Below are positions 13,001 through 21,327 of a stretch of 23,556 bases of DNA, one piece after another. The first letter of the stretch is position 1, and every line of letters begins with the position of its first letter. This DNA comes from Phallusia fumigata (lineage: Eukaryota; Chordata; Ascidiacea; Phlebobranchia; Ascidiidae). Made by a program: the position numbers and the translations under genes. The stretch is taken from positions 1 through 23,556 of the forward strand of contig QXVZ01016476.1 in the NCBI GenBank assembly GCA_008931825.1, written 5' to 3'. The notes below the pieces were generated by a model. That model was not told where the DNA came from and did not search any database. It saw only the letters and a program-made list of their open reading frames with translations.

Positions 13001-15232
13001 AATTCCGTTACACTTCCTTGATGCCAAATCCTGACCCAACCATTTGTTCTTGAAAATGCTAAACTTAGTTCATTGTCCACGCTGCCAGCTGCGTAACTGA
13101 ATACAAAGTGCCTGTTCCGATCATCCGAGTTAAGACGCACACAGGCGCTCGTTTCGCTCATTTCGGGAAAATCTCCAGTGTAGCGAACAAAGTCGGTAAC
13201 TTGGTCATCGGCGGGAAATTGAAATAGGAGCGATTGGCAATCTGCATTAAGATTGGAGGCTGTTGGTATGGACAGCTAGCTGTGACGTTAACTTCGTAAC
13301 GTTTTGTTTTATTCTGTTTTATAATTTCACGTATATTAAAATTTTTACAAATGTTGCCCTTGAACGCACAAAGCTTGCCTTAAAACCTGCTTTTATTGCG
13401 TGCGCATAAACATTCCTATAAACCAACTTACGAAAAAATGTTGGGCACGTTGCCGGGGTTTCTGTGACGTCACCGTAAATCTGAACACGCCCACTCTCGA
13501 AGCTGATCACGTGATCGTCTGGGCAGGAACATTCCTGTGCCATGTTCAGGATTTCCGAGGTATCCAGGACACGAGACCAAATATAAAAGTTCGACAAAGT
13601 GCCGCTAAGATGTAAACACATTTAAATCTGTTTTCCTCAAAACTTTACGCTTTCATGCAGTTACACAATTTTGCAGTTTTTAATACCGAAGAAAATTTCG
13701 TGCCACTGTGAGCTACAACGGTTCGATAAGTCACCATCGGCTTTTAAGGCCACGGAGAAAAACGCTCTGAGTCGCTAACGTGAGTAAAATGGCTGCAGGT
13801 TGGAATTTCAGCTTGTCCTCAGTGTTTTTCTGAGCATTGAACATGTTTTACCGGTCTAGAGGTTCGAGTTAAACCAACCAAAAGAAATTTTGCTCAACAT
13901 TTTATTCCAAATCCCTAAATTATCAAGGTAATAAAAAAGTTAAAATTTGCGGTTAAAAAGACCGCGTTAACAGTCCTTAACCGATATAAACTAAAAAAAT
14001 ATTATAGATGGACTTGCTTTTAAGCCGCAATGCTGAAACAGATTTAAACATCGGGTTACCGAACCTTACATCCACCACAATGATGATCCTGTCAGATAAA
14101 AAAAACTCACCTAAATGCTTGCTTAGAATCAAATTTGTGAAATCCATCGATATTGTTGTTATCACGATCTTGACCCAGTAGCAAAATTCCCCCTGGTCTT
14201 AATGAACCACTGCTGTAGCCTTTCGTGTCAAACAATTTACCACTGATATACAGTGCAATTTCCTCCGTGACTGTTGAGATTGAAACGCAGAAATGAAACT
14301 GCAAAAAACTCTTGCATCAGTGTTTGTGACATGGTTTTCGCCATGGGTTTCGTCAGGCGATGTTTTTCAACGTTACGCTAAACTGCCGAATTTTTTATTT
14401 CTCCTAATTAGAAAAAAATGCCATTACATGCGAAACTGCTAGTTTGTTGCATCCCACAATGACTTACCTGCCTTGCTCTCAGATTAATCGGTGTGCGAAA
14501 TTCTTTTGAAGTACCTCGGACCCACACAGTAAAAGTGTTAGCGGTGATTATTAGTAGAAGTTCGTTGCTGTCCCCATCAACCGCATAACTCAATATCGCC
14601 AATGACCCAGATCCAAGCACTGGGGCTTCCACTGCACCGCAAACTGTTGTTTCGTTCAGTTCAGGCACGTTTTCTTCATACACTACGTAGTCACTGATTT
14701 GCTGCGCGTCGAAAAAGTTGTATGTAGAAGATTGACAGCCTGCAAAAATCAAATGATTACAGACTATTTACGATTTTAGGCATAGTTAATAAGAGGAAAA
14801 CAACAAAACAGTCGAAAAAATGTTGTGCTTAGCACGAATACAAACCTGTTTACAGTTGTAGCACAAGGAGCCACGTTTACAAATTTAAGGGCCCTAAAAA
14901 CTTAAGGCCCGAGAGTGGTACATGGGCCTTTCGTAACGACCTAAACCCCTTTATCACAACCCCTTAAGCATTGTAAAATCGTTGGTCTTTGTGCATATTA
15001 CAAGAAGTTGTACATAAGGTGAATATGCGTGGCGGGCTCCAGCATTTAAATTTTCTGTGCACTTATCTGTTTGAAGCAAAGTTAAAGAGGTTGCGTTTGA
15101 TGACATTTTCCATAGTGTGCTCGATTTAGACTCACACACTTTTACCTTCTTCGCGTACATATACTTACTTTGGCCAGATGACAATCCTACGAAAACTGAC
15201 ACAAGTAGTAAGAAATCTCGCACCAAGACCAT
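3247..15232 (-). CDS. Pentraxin(x3)-EGF(x9)-ZP type I membrane precursor, complete 28-exon gene
   Basis: Exons, in transcript order: 15232-15169, 14739-14468, 14298-14111, 13604-13432, 13241-12979, 12725-12538, 12246-12073, 12007-11985, 11622-11354, 10903-10716, 10469-10294, 9972-9856, 9655-9533, 9193-9068, 8764-8639, 8375-8250, 7946-7821, 7551-7426, 6921-6796, 6564-6436, 6243-6211, 6044-5848, 5722-5579, 5229-5113, 4872-4739, 4372-4207, 4057-3916, 3443-3247. They sum to 4233 nt (1410 residues plus stop), and every junction is GT-AG with matching phase. Layout: signal peptide 1-20; pentraxin-like units at about 22-232, 233-440 and 449-659; EGF domains 660-1034; linker 1035-1045; ZP module 1046-1300; RKRR at 1304-1307; TM about 1346-1368. 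The start is the first ATG of a typical hydrophobic leader. Three donors (GTACGC after 12979, GTTCGA after 5848, GTGGAT after 4739) are weak and were chosen by phase and homology. By ZP-family precedent the product should be secreted, cleaved and polymerised into an extracellular matrix. An egg vitelline coat role is an inference from the resemblance to ascidian EGF-ZP coat precursors. Confidence 0.92.
3539..3586 (+). repeat. tRNA-derived repeat relic with B box (copy 2)
   Basis: This copy reads CTCGGGATCGTCAAGGGTTC with a perfect B box GGTTCGAATCC at 3571-3581, and has a short deletion relative to the copy at 1551. It sits antisense inside the last intron (3444-3915) of the ZP gene and ends in an A-rich tract, as SINE tails do. 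Confidence 0.5.
4207..6044 (-). other. Zona pellucida (ZP) module
   Basis: Exons 6044-5848, 5722-5579, 5229-5113, 4872-4739 and 4372-4207. The ZP-N half has four cysteines in order (VVVHCSANEM, NGSCPP, ADECN, FQCSFP), with the family-typical RNDTHIIYKNEV stretch after the third. The ZP-C half has RCWATP, ESCPVP, LHCEVAVCD and EICVP, and its last cysteine is in the next exon (DCSG). This is the polymerisation module of egg-coat proteins, uromodulin and tectorin. It is complete, with no missing cysteine. Confidence 0.93.
6211..6243 (-). other. 33-nt Ser/Thr-rich linker exon
   Basis: An exon of 33 nt, phase 1-1, encodes ETTTQASVSSS between EGF 9 and the ZP module. It has a clear acceptor (TTTTTTTGCAG) and a GTAAAT donor. 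The frame would also remain open if it were skipped, so alternative use is possible. The composition suggests an O-glycosylated spacer; that is an inference. Confidence 0.7.
6436..6564 (-). other. EGF-like domain 9 (diverged, last before ZP)
   Basis: A 129-nt phase 1-1 exon starts DIDECLTNNGGC and ends in GFSGNPCTSDG. It keeps the calcium-binding start and all six cysteines but has a TTTT insertion before the fourth cysteine and a shorter final loop (GNPC instead of GDGxxC). It is the most ordinary Notch-like EGF in the array. It is separated from the ZP module by one short linker exon. Confidence 0.88.
6796..8764 (-). other. EGF-like domains 4-8, uniform 126-nt exons
   Basis: Five calcium-binding EGF exons lie at 8764-8639, 8375-8250, 7946-7821, 7551-7426 and 6921-6796. 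Each is exactly 126 nt (42 residues), phase 1-1, beginning D-[IV]-[ND]-E-C and ending in a G-D-G-x-x-C-E-G turn. Domains 5 and 6 are close to each other at DNA level, differing at roughly one base in five, and domain 8 follows the same NCDSD pattern; domains 4 and 7 form a second subtype (CSSV). The arrangement indicates serial exon duplication. Confidence 0.92.
9068..9972 (-). other. EGF-like domains 1-3
   Basis: Three single-exon domains lie at 9972-9856, 9655-9533 and 9193-9068, all phase 1-1. EGF 1 (IEFCAPRPC start) lacks the D-x-[DN]-E-C calcium-binding start and so may not bind calcium. EGF 2 (DVDEC) and EGF 3 (EIDEC) have it, together with the C-x-[DN]-x4-[FY]-x-C-x-C pattern typical of Asp/Asn-hydroxylated calcium-binding EGF domains. 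Each has six cysteines. They join pentraxin unit 3 directly, with no separate linker exon. Confidence 0.9.
10294..11622 (-). other. Pentraxin/LamG-like unit 3 (exons 9-11)
   Basis: Exons 11622-11354, 10903-10716 (188 nt) and 10469-10294 encode residues of about 449-659. The pentraxin cysteine pair lies in ELTYCAW and RHICITLS. The loop is GNDQD, so Gln at its second position is replaced by Asn while the acidic residues remain. PIIWSRVLTPTEI is the closing signature, followed by CRCP and a C-terminal ETC before the first EGF. It is the most diverged of the three in its first exon, which is rich in Arg, Thr and Tyr around residue 490. Confidence 0.84.
11985..12007 (-). other. 23-nt microexon between pentraxin units 2 and 3
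   Basis: A 23-nt exon is bounded by a strong acceptor (TTTCAG) and donor (GTAAGT). Exon 7 ends with two codon bases and exon 9 needs one incoming base; 2 plus 23 leaves exactly 1, so the microexon is required to keep the frame. It encodes, with its split codons, GERRYEYAQ, a charged linker. The intron before it (12008-12072) is only 65 nt. No matching microexon was found between units 1 and 2 or after unit 3. Confidence 0.8.
12073..13241 (-). other. Pentraxin/LamG-like unit 2 (exons 5-7)
   Basis: Exons 13241-12979, 12725-12538 and 12246-12073 repeat the intron phases of units 1 and 3, and the middle exon is again exactly 188 nt. Cysteines in ETSACV and VHLCFTIS correspond to the pentraxin disulfide. 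The calcium loop reads GQDQD, the closest to the classical GQEQD of the three units. IIIWSRVLNASEI matches the terminal strand and helix signature. The exon 5 donor is uncertain: a GTTAGT at 12945-12950 looks stronger, but using it breaks the frame into exon 6, so the upstream CAA|GTACGC site is preferred. Confidence 0.82.
13432..14739 (-). other. Pentraxin/LamG-like unit 1 (exons 2-4)
   Basis: Exons 14739-14468, 14298-14111 and 13604-13432 encode residues of about 22-232. Pentraxin hallmarks are visible: the cysteine pair in ETTVCG and FHFCVSIS (equivalent to Cys36 and Cys97 of CRP, the second within the HxCxS/T family signature), a GGILLLGQDRD strand-loop at the calcium site, and SGTLSNFYIWSRVL followed by EI near the end. 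The loop GQDRD keeps both acidic positions of the CRP loop (Glu138, Asp140) but has Arg where CRP has Gln139. Extra cysteines at the N-terminus (SCQSS) and C-terminus (ECSCP, ATCP) may form domain-closing disulfides. Confidence 0.85.
15169..15232 (-). other. Signal-peptide exon of the pentraxin-EGF-ZP gene
   Basis: The first coding exon (64 nt, ends in phase 1) begins MVLVRDFLLLVSVFVGLSSG, a short positive N-terminus, a hydrophobic core and small residues before a likely signal-peptidase site near G20. The donor is a strong GTAAGT. Reading straight through the donor keeps an open frame to 14954, but that extension has no family similarity, whereas splicing to 14739 joins directly to the first pentraxin unit. 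The second gene in the window has a leader exon of exactly the same length and phase. Confidence 0.88.
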
Positions 15233-16659
15233 TTCGTTTTCAGATGAATAAATTCATCAAATGAGTAAATTCTTGTTGACACAAATGTACAAATTTAAGA
15301 AGGTAAAAAAATACTTTTGTACTCGTTTAACATTTAGATGCAACGCAGTTTTATTTCGTCAAAGGAATGTTTTTTTTTGTCAAAGCAGTGTAGGCTATCA
15401 TTTTATTTTAGTTTACTGGTAACTTTTCCGGAAAACCTCAGATGTTCTTAGGCGATAGGTTTAATCTCGATCAATGTTACACTGAATTTACACCGAAATT
15501 TAGGGACCAAAACAGATGTATGAGATTCTAAAGTCTTTCTAATATTTCATACTTTTCTTGATAGAGCACCTTAGGCTCAAACCACGGTCTGTCCTTACCA
15601 GTGAGTTTAGCGGTTTGTTCGTCGCCTTTTATACCCTAACTGACCGAAACATGTTGTCAAAAATTTACGCCCACGACGTTCCTGAGCACATACCGAAAAT
15701 CGCACCGCAACTCCAGATTCGCTTGGACAATGCGATGTGAAAACAAAGTGCAAAAACAATTAAACCCCAGCGGAATTTATTGTTTCGAAACTAATGGTAT
15801 CCTGCGAAACTGCTAACTGCATAACTCTGTTGGGGCATTGGATCATGGTTTCGGACTTGATCAGGTAATGATGTCATTTTAGGGTTTTGCTAGAAAATCG
15901 GCGCAACAATTGGAAACGGAAACGAAGTAACACTCACGTTTGACAGTGGCGACCGCGTATAGTCACTGTGGAACTTTGACATGCAGTATATACACTTGAT
16001 ATTATCGAAAATATTTTTCAGTATATTTGCCCTAATTCTTGGTGTATACTTGTACAATATACAATGCGCTTTACAGTTTCAGTAACGTGGTGTTTGTAGA
16101 TGTTGTGTGCATGTGCACATATGAAGCTGCACGCGAGGGGCGAGGCAGAGGGAGTGCACTGTCGCCCCAGCAGTGCCTATCCTGGCATGTTAATGGAATG
16201 TTATGTTACGCTTGAAAACTCTTAGACCATGGTCTTCAATATGACAAAGATTTGGATTATCATCCTGCCTCCAGCTAGCGACGAGCCGCCACTGACGTAC
16301 GACCATATCTTAACATCAATAGTTACTTCAGTTGCGGCTCGCATTTTTGCATTTGATCTGCCACGAACGGGTTGCACTCAGTTTTTTGTTTTGTGGAACC
16401 TTCGTCTTGTACAGATTTGCATGGCAACGCATGACAGATCGGCAAATTTCTCCAAATTATTTGGAATGCGCCGTTTGTCCTTCGCAATTACCCTGTTTGT
16501 TTAGTATTTTACCCTAAAATTAAGACGGATTAAATCCAGTGGCGCTCAAAACCAACATAGTTTTAAGTGTGGGAGCCGCAGAGAGTCGCTAGAGAGGTAC
16601 TGTGTACCAATGTCAATTAAGATAATCAAGTTTGTCTTGGCTTCAGTCATAGAAGTTAA
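15233..16659. other. Upstream region of the ZP gene, no gene recognised
   Basis: This stretch precedes the ZP gene start and should contain its promoter; no convincing TATA box is visible within 100 bases of the ATG. Small open frames near 15558-15740 and 16229-16504 on the plus strand have no domain, no signal peptide and no good splice context. The GC content rises locally around 16110-16190. Confidence 0.4.
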
Positions 16660-17640
16660 TCATTCGGGTAAGCAACAGACAACCCTATTTTACTTGAAAC
16701 AAGTGAAAGATTTAAATTGACTTAAACTAGATAAATACTGGATCTTTCCAAACCCTTTAATATCGCAGTTTAGACGTGGCAGAGGCAACTACGTTTTTGA
16801 TCATTTACCAAATCGAGAAATTTTGCATCGAATCATTAAAACCCTTTTTTGGTAAATGTAAACATATTTTATCAAAATATTGTTTAAATTACACCAGGGT
16901 ACTGTAACTAAACTGGCTCACCCTAAAGTTAGGGACCTAAACTAACCCAGTCCGCTACGTAGCTAGATGAGAAATGATTTGAGGTAAATGTATAGGTGGG
17001 AACTCAACAGTTTCAGAATCCAGACAATGGAACGAAGACTTTTTTCAATTTCAACTCCGACTGTACATAAAACAATTCTGATGGCTTTCTCATGATATTT
17101 TAGCAATAGTCAACAAACGAAACGTCTTTGTCTTTACCATCCGATCATTTTCTCGACTTGTTATGCAGGAGAATTTGAACTACGATACCGAACAATCGTA
17201 ATTATGGTGCAAGTACCTCTGTGCTCTAAATTTCCTCAATTCTTCGCCAATTTTAGCATAATTTGGTTTTCCATTTTTTTCCAAACGGATTACTTTCGCG
17301 ATGCAGCCGCAATATCACAACTGACCACTTTCGGTACCTGCAAAACTGCTTTTCTGTGTGTAATTTGTCTGAGTGTTTTGAATAAACGAGTAAAAAACAA
17401 AAAAATCACATGTTGACCTTTAAAACAACACAATTCACACAGATTTGTATTGTATTAAATTCTGTTTATACATGCACATCAATGTTTTAAACATAATTAT
17501 GCAGCTGCATGTACCTTACGGTTGTAATAACACAAAAACGCTGGAAAGGCGATGCGGTCAAAAGAAGCTGTACCAGAAATAACGGGCAAAAGGAGGCTTG
17601 AGCTTAGTTTCCAGTAGCACGTCTGGATTGGAAAACACGG
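16660..17640. repeat. Tandem duplication copy 1 (probable assembly duplicate)
   Basis: This 981-base block begins TCATTCGGGTAAGCAACAGA and ends GGATTGGAAAACACGG immediately before the N at 17641. The same start and end bound the next block. It differs from copy 2 by scattered substitutions, small indels and one block of about 83 bases present only in copy 2. It contains an 11-bp inverted repeat (CATTTACCAAA at 16802-16812, its complement at 16848-16858). No coding exon is conserved between the copies; indels interrupt all frames. Confidence 0.9.
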
Positions 17641-17641
17641 N
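17641..17641. other. Assembly gap (single N)
   Basis: One N separates the two copies of the tandem block at the exact repeat boundary. Confidence 0.97.
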
Positions 17642-18707
17642 TCATTCGGGTAAGCAACAGACAACCCTATTTTACTTGAAACAAGTGAAAGATTTAAATT
17701 GACTTAAACTAGATAAATACTGGATCTTTCCAAACCCTTTAATATCGCAGTTTAGACGTGGCAGAGGCAACTACGTTTTTGATCATTTACCAAATCGAGA
17801 AATTTTGCATCGAATCATTAAAACCCTTTTTTGGTAAATGTAAACATATTTTATCAAAATATTGTTTAAATTACACCAGGGTACTGTAACTAAACTGGCT
17901 CACCCTAAAGTTAGAGACCTAAACTAACCCAGTCCGCTACGTAGCTAGATGAGAAACGATTTGAGGTAAATGTATAGGTGGAAACTCAACAGTTTCGGAA
18001 TCCAGACAATGGAACGAAGATTTTTTTTCAGTTTCAACTCCGACTGTACATCAAACAATTCTGATGGCTTTCTCATATTATTTTAGAAATAAAATCAGGA
18101 TTTTTCTATTTAACGGTGTCTGTTTTTAACCGTTTTGGAATGAGAAACACCTACATTTAAAAACGAGTTTCGGAAGTCAACAAACGAAACTACTTTGTCT
18201 TTACAAACCGATTATTTTCTCGACTTGTTATGCAGGAGAATTTGAACTACAATACCGAACAATCGTAAGTATGGTGCAATTTCCTCAGTTCTAAATTTCC
18301 TCAATTCTTCTTCGCCAATTTTAGCATAATTTGGTTTTCCATTTTTTCCCACGAACGGATTACCGTCGCGATGCAGCCGCAATATCACAACTGACCAACT
18401 TCGGTACCTGCAAAACTGATTTTCTGTGTGTAATTTGTCTGAGTGTTTTAAATAAACAAGTAAAAAACGAAAAAATCACATGTTTACCTTTAAAACAACA
18501 CAATTGAAAGTCGTATTGTATTGAATTCTGTTTATACCTGCACATCAATGTTTTAGACATAATTATGCAGCTACATGTACCTTACGGTTGGAATAACACT
18601 ATAACGTTGGAAAGGCGATGCGGTTAAAATGCAGCTGTACCAGAAATAACGGGCAAAAGGAGGCTTGAGCTTAGTTTCGAGTAGCACGTCTGGATTGGAA
18701 AACACGG
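17642..18707. repeat. Tandem duplication copy 2 (probable other haplotype)
   Basis: A 1066-base near-identical copy of 16660-17640, starting directly after the single N and then continuing into unique sequence. The extra length is mainly an insertion at about 18091-18173 that carries an AACGGT/ACCGTT inverted pair. The single N exactly at the repeat junction is what an assembler leaves when two overlapping contig ends, here likely from different haplotypes, are abutted instead of merged. Confidence 0.9.
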
Positions 18708-19380
18708 AAGAATACCAGCCAGTATTCGTCAAACATCATTTTGGAGGAAAATCTCATTTAACTAGGACCATCCATTCGACACGGTACACAAGGCAAGTAC
18801 ATGCTTTCAGCCTCTAATTTAATACCGTTCTCTGGCGCTGTGGACGTGCAATGCAGCGGAGGCTTATGGCTACTTCCGCGTTGACACGGACTAGTGCACA
18901 CGAGATCAGCTCATTTTTTCTTTTTGCGGGTTTTGCTCACGAACTTTGGCTACGGTTCGTACTTTGTTTGTCATTTTCAAACTTCAGGTTCTACATAAAA
19001 TCCAAGCGGGTTGGGAGGCGTTCGAGCGTCTTTTATACAAGAGATGTGTGAACAAATAGTCAAGATGTATAAAAAAACCTCCAAAATTATCGCCAGTCTG
19101 TACTTAACCACAAAGGAATGTGGGTTTCTGAAACGTGCTGTCTGGAAGCAAAACCAACATGGTTAGAAATCCTGCACGATCCGGGAGTAAGCTAAAAAGC
19201 CTGGCTGAGCGGCAACCGAAACCACCACCCACACATATCAAACCCTTATAATCGTTAATCGAAACTGTCATGTTGTTAGCATTGGCCAGCTAATACGAAC
19301 AAACAATGGACTCGAAACCAGCGCCCACAAAAATGTGAACACCAAGAATTTTATTTGCAAAAGTTTAGCACAGCCTGCAC
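18708..19380. other. Region without a recognised gene
   Basis: Unique sequence between the duplication and the small membrane-protein gene. A short open stretch follows the repeat end (about 18680-18810), but it has no domain and no acceptor. Nothing else was recognised; any promoter for the downstream gene would lie here. Confidence 0.4.
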
Positions 19381-19391
19381 CAGCTTTGCAG
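19381..19391 (+). promoter_or_regulatory. Candidate trans-splice or 5'UTR acceptor before the ATG
   Basis: CAGCTTTGCAG ends five bases before the ATG at 19397. Spliced-leader acceptors in ascidians often lie this close to the start codon. The pyrimidine tract is short, so support is modest. Confidence 0.3.
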
Positions 19392-19396
19392 TTAAA

Positions 19397-20241
19397 ATGG
19401 AATGGCGTCTAGATGGTGAAATGCTCAACGTATGTCCATCTTAAACTCATAAAACTGTGAAAAACTAAGATCTCAACTAAAGTACGTAAAGGCGGCTTTA
19501 AATTGGACGTTTTTTTAGCATTTAAGCAGTTGACTGGCATTGGACATTTTAATCAAAGATACACCACTCCTTAAGGTGCCAAGGAGTTAACGACACACTT
19601 GTATGGATGAGCATATCTTACAGAACTTACACCTCACAATCACACAGCAGTTCATAAAAACCTCACTGGTGTAGCGCGCATTATTCAGCTTAATGTTCTT
19701 TTTACTTTCATCAGGTTCCATGGTGCTTCAAGACTCACAGATGATTTTGACTTGATTGTTTAGAATCTTGTTTACTGTGTCAGATTAATTTCACCAACCA
19801 AAACAAACCCAACAGGCTGGCTTGACTCGTTTGGTGGTTTTGGTTTCGCGGCAAAATGCCTTAGGGCGCTTGCTACATTTCTGTAAATGACTTATAGCAT
19901 GAGTATTGTGGATTGTTTTGCAGCTAAACGCAAGTTTGGAAGTTTAAATTTGAAAATAGAATAATCGGCCAATCGTTTTGTTGCTGTGCAAAAAGTTTAT
20001 GTTTCGCTTACAAAACATGCTTCAGTTTCATTAAAGAATTACATTTGCAAAAGATGTTTTTAGCTGGCAGTATGTTGGCTTGTCGCCTGTTGCACTATGT
20101 TTAACAATGTTTTGCGGATTAATTGGGAAGCAGCCATGNCAACAAAGAGCTGCGACACAAGATAAGAGCCAAGAGATGTTTAACGCCATGGGCGCGAACA
20201 ACCCAATGATGGAGAATGAGCCTCCATCGTATGATGAATGA
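19397..20241 (+). CDS. Putative 67-residue single-pass membrane protein with PPSY tail
   Basis: Two exons are proposed: 19397-19429 (MEWRLDGEMLN, donor GTATGT) and 20071-20241 (acceptor CTGGCAG), joined in phase 0. The joined product has an 11-residue N-terminus, a hydrophobic segment YVGLSPVALCLTMFCGLIG, and a polar Met/Asn/Gln-rich tail ending NEPPSYDE. The PPxY motif would suit binding to WW domains of Nedd4-type ligases, which is an inference. Codon 34 contains the N at 20139 (TGN): Cys, Trp or a stop, depending on the base. A poly(A) signal lies about 140 bases past the stop. I do not recognise the family. The second exon is much better supported than the first; it could instead be the last exon of a larger gene, using the acceptor at TTTTTAG (20062) with a different upstream exon. 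Confidence 0.5.
20139..20139. other. Unresolved base inside a codon
   Basis: A single N falls in the third position of a TGN codon of the putative small membrane protein. No sequence duplication flanks it, unlike the N at 17641. It could be a base-call ambiguity or a gap of unknown size. Confidence 0.95.
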
Positions 20242-20380
20242 ATATACATGGGTGTTTTTTTATGAAACAAAATAATTTGGTTTTATATAACTTATACAAC
20301 ATACCCAAAAAAAAATTTGGTTAAGCACACGAGCACAAATTGTGTACAAAGTAATGGCAAATGGCTGTACATACTGGTTC

Positions 20381-20386
20381 AATAAA
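20381..20386 (+). terminator. Poly(A) signal AATAAA
   Basis: AATAAA lies about 140 bases downstream of the TGA at 20239-20241, on the same strand as the small membrane-protein gene. Confidence 0.5.
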
Positions 20387-21174
20387 TGATATCTTTGTTT
20401 GTTCTTATACGTTGTTTATTCTTATATTCTAGTTAGCGATTTTGTCTATTGGTTTTCTTGTGTCCTGCAATAACCACATAAAGAATTGTCATACACTGTA
20501 GTCGCTTTACTACACATTGCACAGCAACGTATCTTTTTTCACACTCTTTTCAACGAGTTGGCTGGGTTTACAAAAGTTTTTTTTAAATGTACACCAATTT
20601 CCTGTTGAACCGTAGTGTTACTGGTTTATGTTTGGTGTACAAATAAACAAACGTTTTGGTGTAAAATCTGCTGAACGTCCAACACTCTAGGTCACGAACT
20701 CAAGCGAAAGGTAGACATTACAGGATATTTAATAAGGCAATAAGCAGCGAACTGGATACAATAAGCATTATGTAGCTAACTTTACCGACGAAGAATAACT
20801 TGAAAACAAAGTAATTTTTTGATTGACTCCAAAACCCCTCGGGCCTTACGACCTTTTCTCATGGTTTAATCGGCTTTAAAAACACCAACCATTTTTGTGC
20901 TTTAGTTTTTAGTTTTTTGTGCATTGAGCTAGAAATACTCGGTTTCCTTGTGTGTTGCACGCAACGGCTTGTTTGCTTTTTTGCAAAAGTTAAACAATAA
21001 ACAATTCACTTCAAACATGTAAATGTTGTTTTTACGACTATCGGGCTACTGTTAAAAAATATGTGAAAAGTAATGTAGAATCCACCCGTTATTCGTCAAT
21101 GCGTAACAGGAAGTGCTTGATGGGATCATTAAGTCAAAAATAAACACGGTATTGAAGTGAACTGGGTTTATAGG
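20387..21174. other. AT-rich intergenic region, nothing recognised
   Basis: About 0.8 kb, AT-rich with T and A runs. Further AATAAA motifs occur (for example near 20642) but cannot be assigned. No exon with splice sites and domain character was found on either strand. Confidence 0.4.
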
Positions 21175-21327
21175 TGTCGTGTGAAAAGTTACCAAGAAAA
21201 TCCTAACCTTCAAGCTCTTCAGGTGAAAGTTTCTAACCTCAAAGATATTTTGGGAGTTATTTCGGATAAATTGCACACATCTTACGGTCAGCGGCGTACA
21301 AGTATAGCAACACACATGTGCCGATGA
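21175..21327 (+). CDS. Low-confidence terminal exon candidate
   Basis: An open plus-strand frame (running from 21133) ends at TGA 21325-21327. Its middle reads YQENPNLQALQVKVSNLKDI, continuing LGVISDKLH, an amphipathic helix-like pattern unlike random translation. A possible acceptor is TTTATAG ending at 21173. AATAAA at 21436-21441 could serve as its poly(A) signal. No upstream exon was found, and the opposite strand has a 108-codon open frame (21378-21052) without domain features. It may be chance, or a decayed gene. Confidence 0.22.
   Translation, partial: CRVKSYQENPNLQALQVKVSNLKDILGVISDKLHTSYGQRRTSIATHMCR

Noticed and set aside
13851-13880. Third tRNA-like B box (GGTTCGAG...)
   Set aside because: The match stops before the terminal CC, and none of the flanking sequence shared by the two relics is present.
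14954-15168. Open frame continuing past the signal-peptide exon
   Set aside because: It passes a strong GTAAGT donor and has no domain character. Splicing at 15169 to 14739 gives a cysteine-led pentraxin start, as in the paralogue.
1-15232. Identity with the known ascidian self-sterility (Themis) loci
   Set aside because: Those pairs encode a polycystin-like receptor and a fibrinogen-like coat protein. Neither domain is present here, so only a general egg-coat analogy is kept.
16229-16504. 91-codon plus-strand open frame
   Set aside because: It overlaps another open frame of similar length in a second phase, has no signal or domain and no splice context; probably chance.
17204-17416. 70-codon frame in duplication copy 1, and a minus frame at 18360-18560 in copy 2
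   Set aside because: Indels between the two copies break both frames, so they are not under coding constraint.
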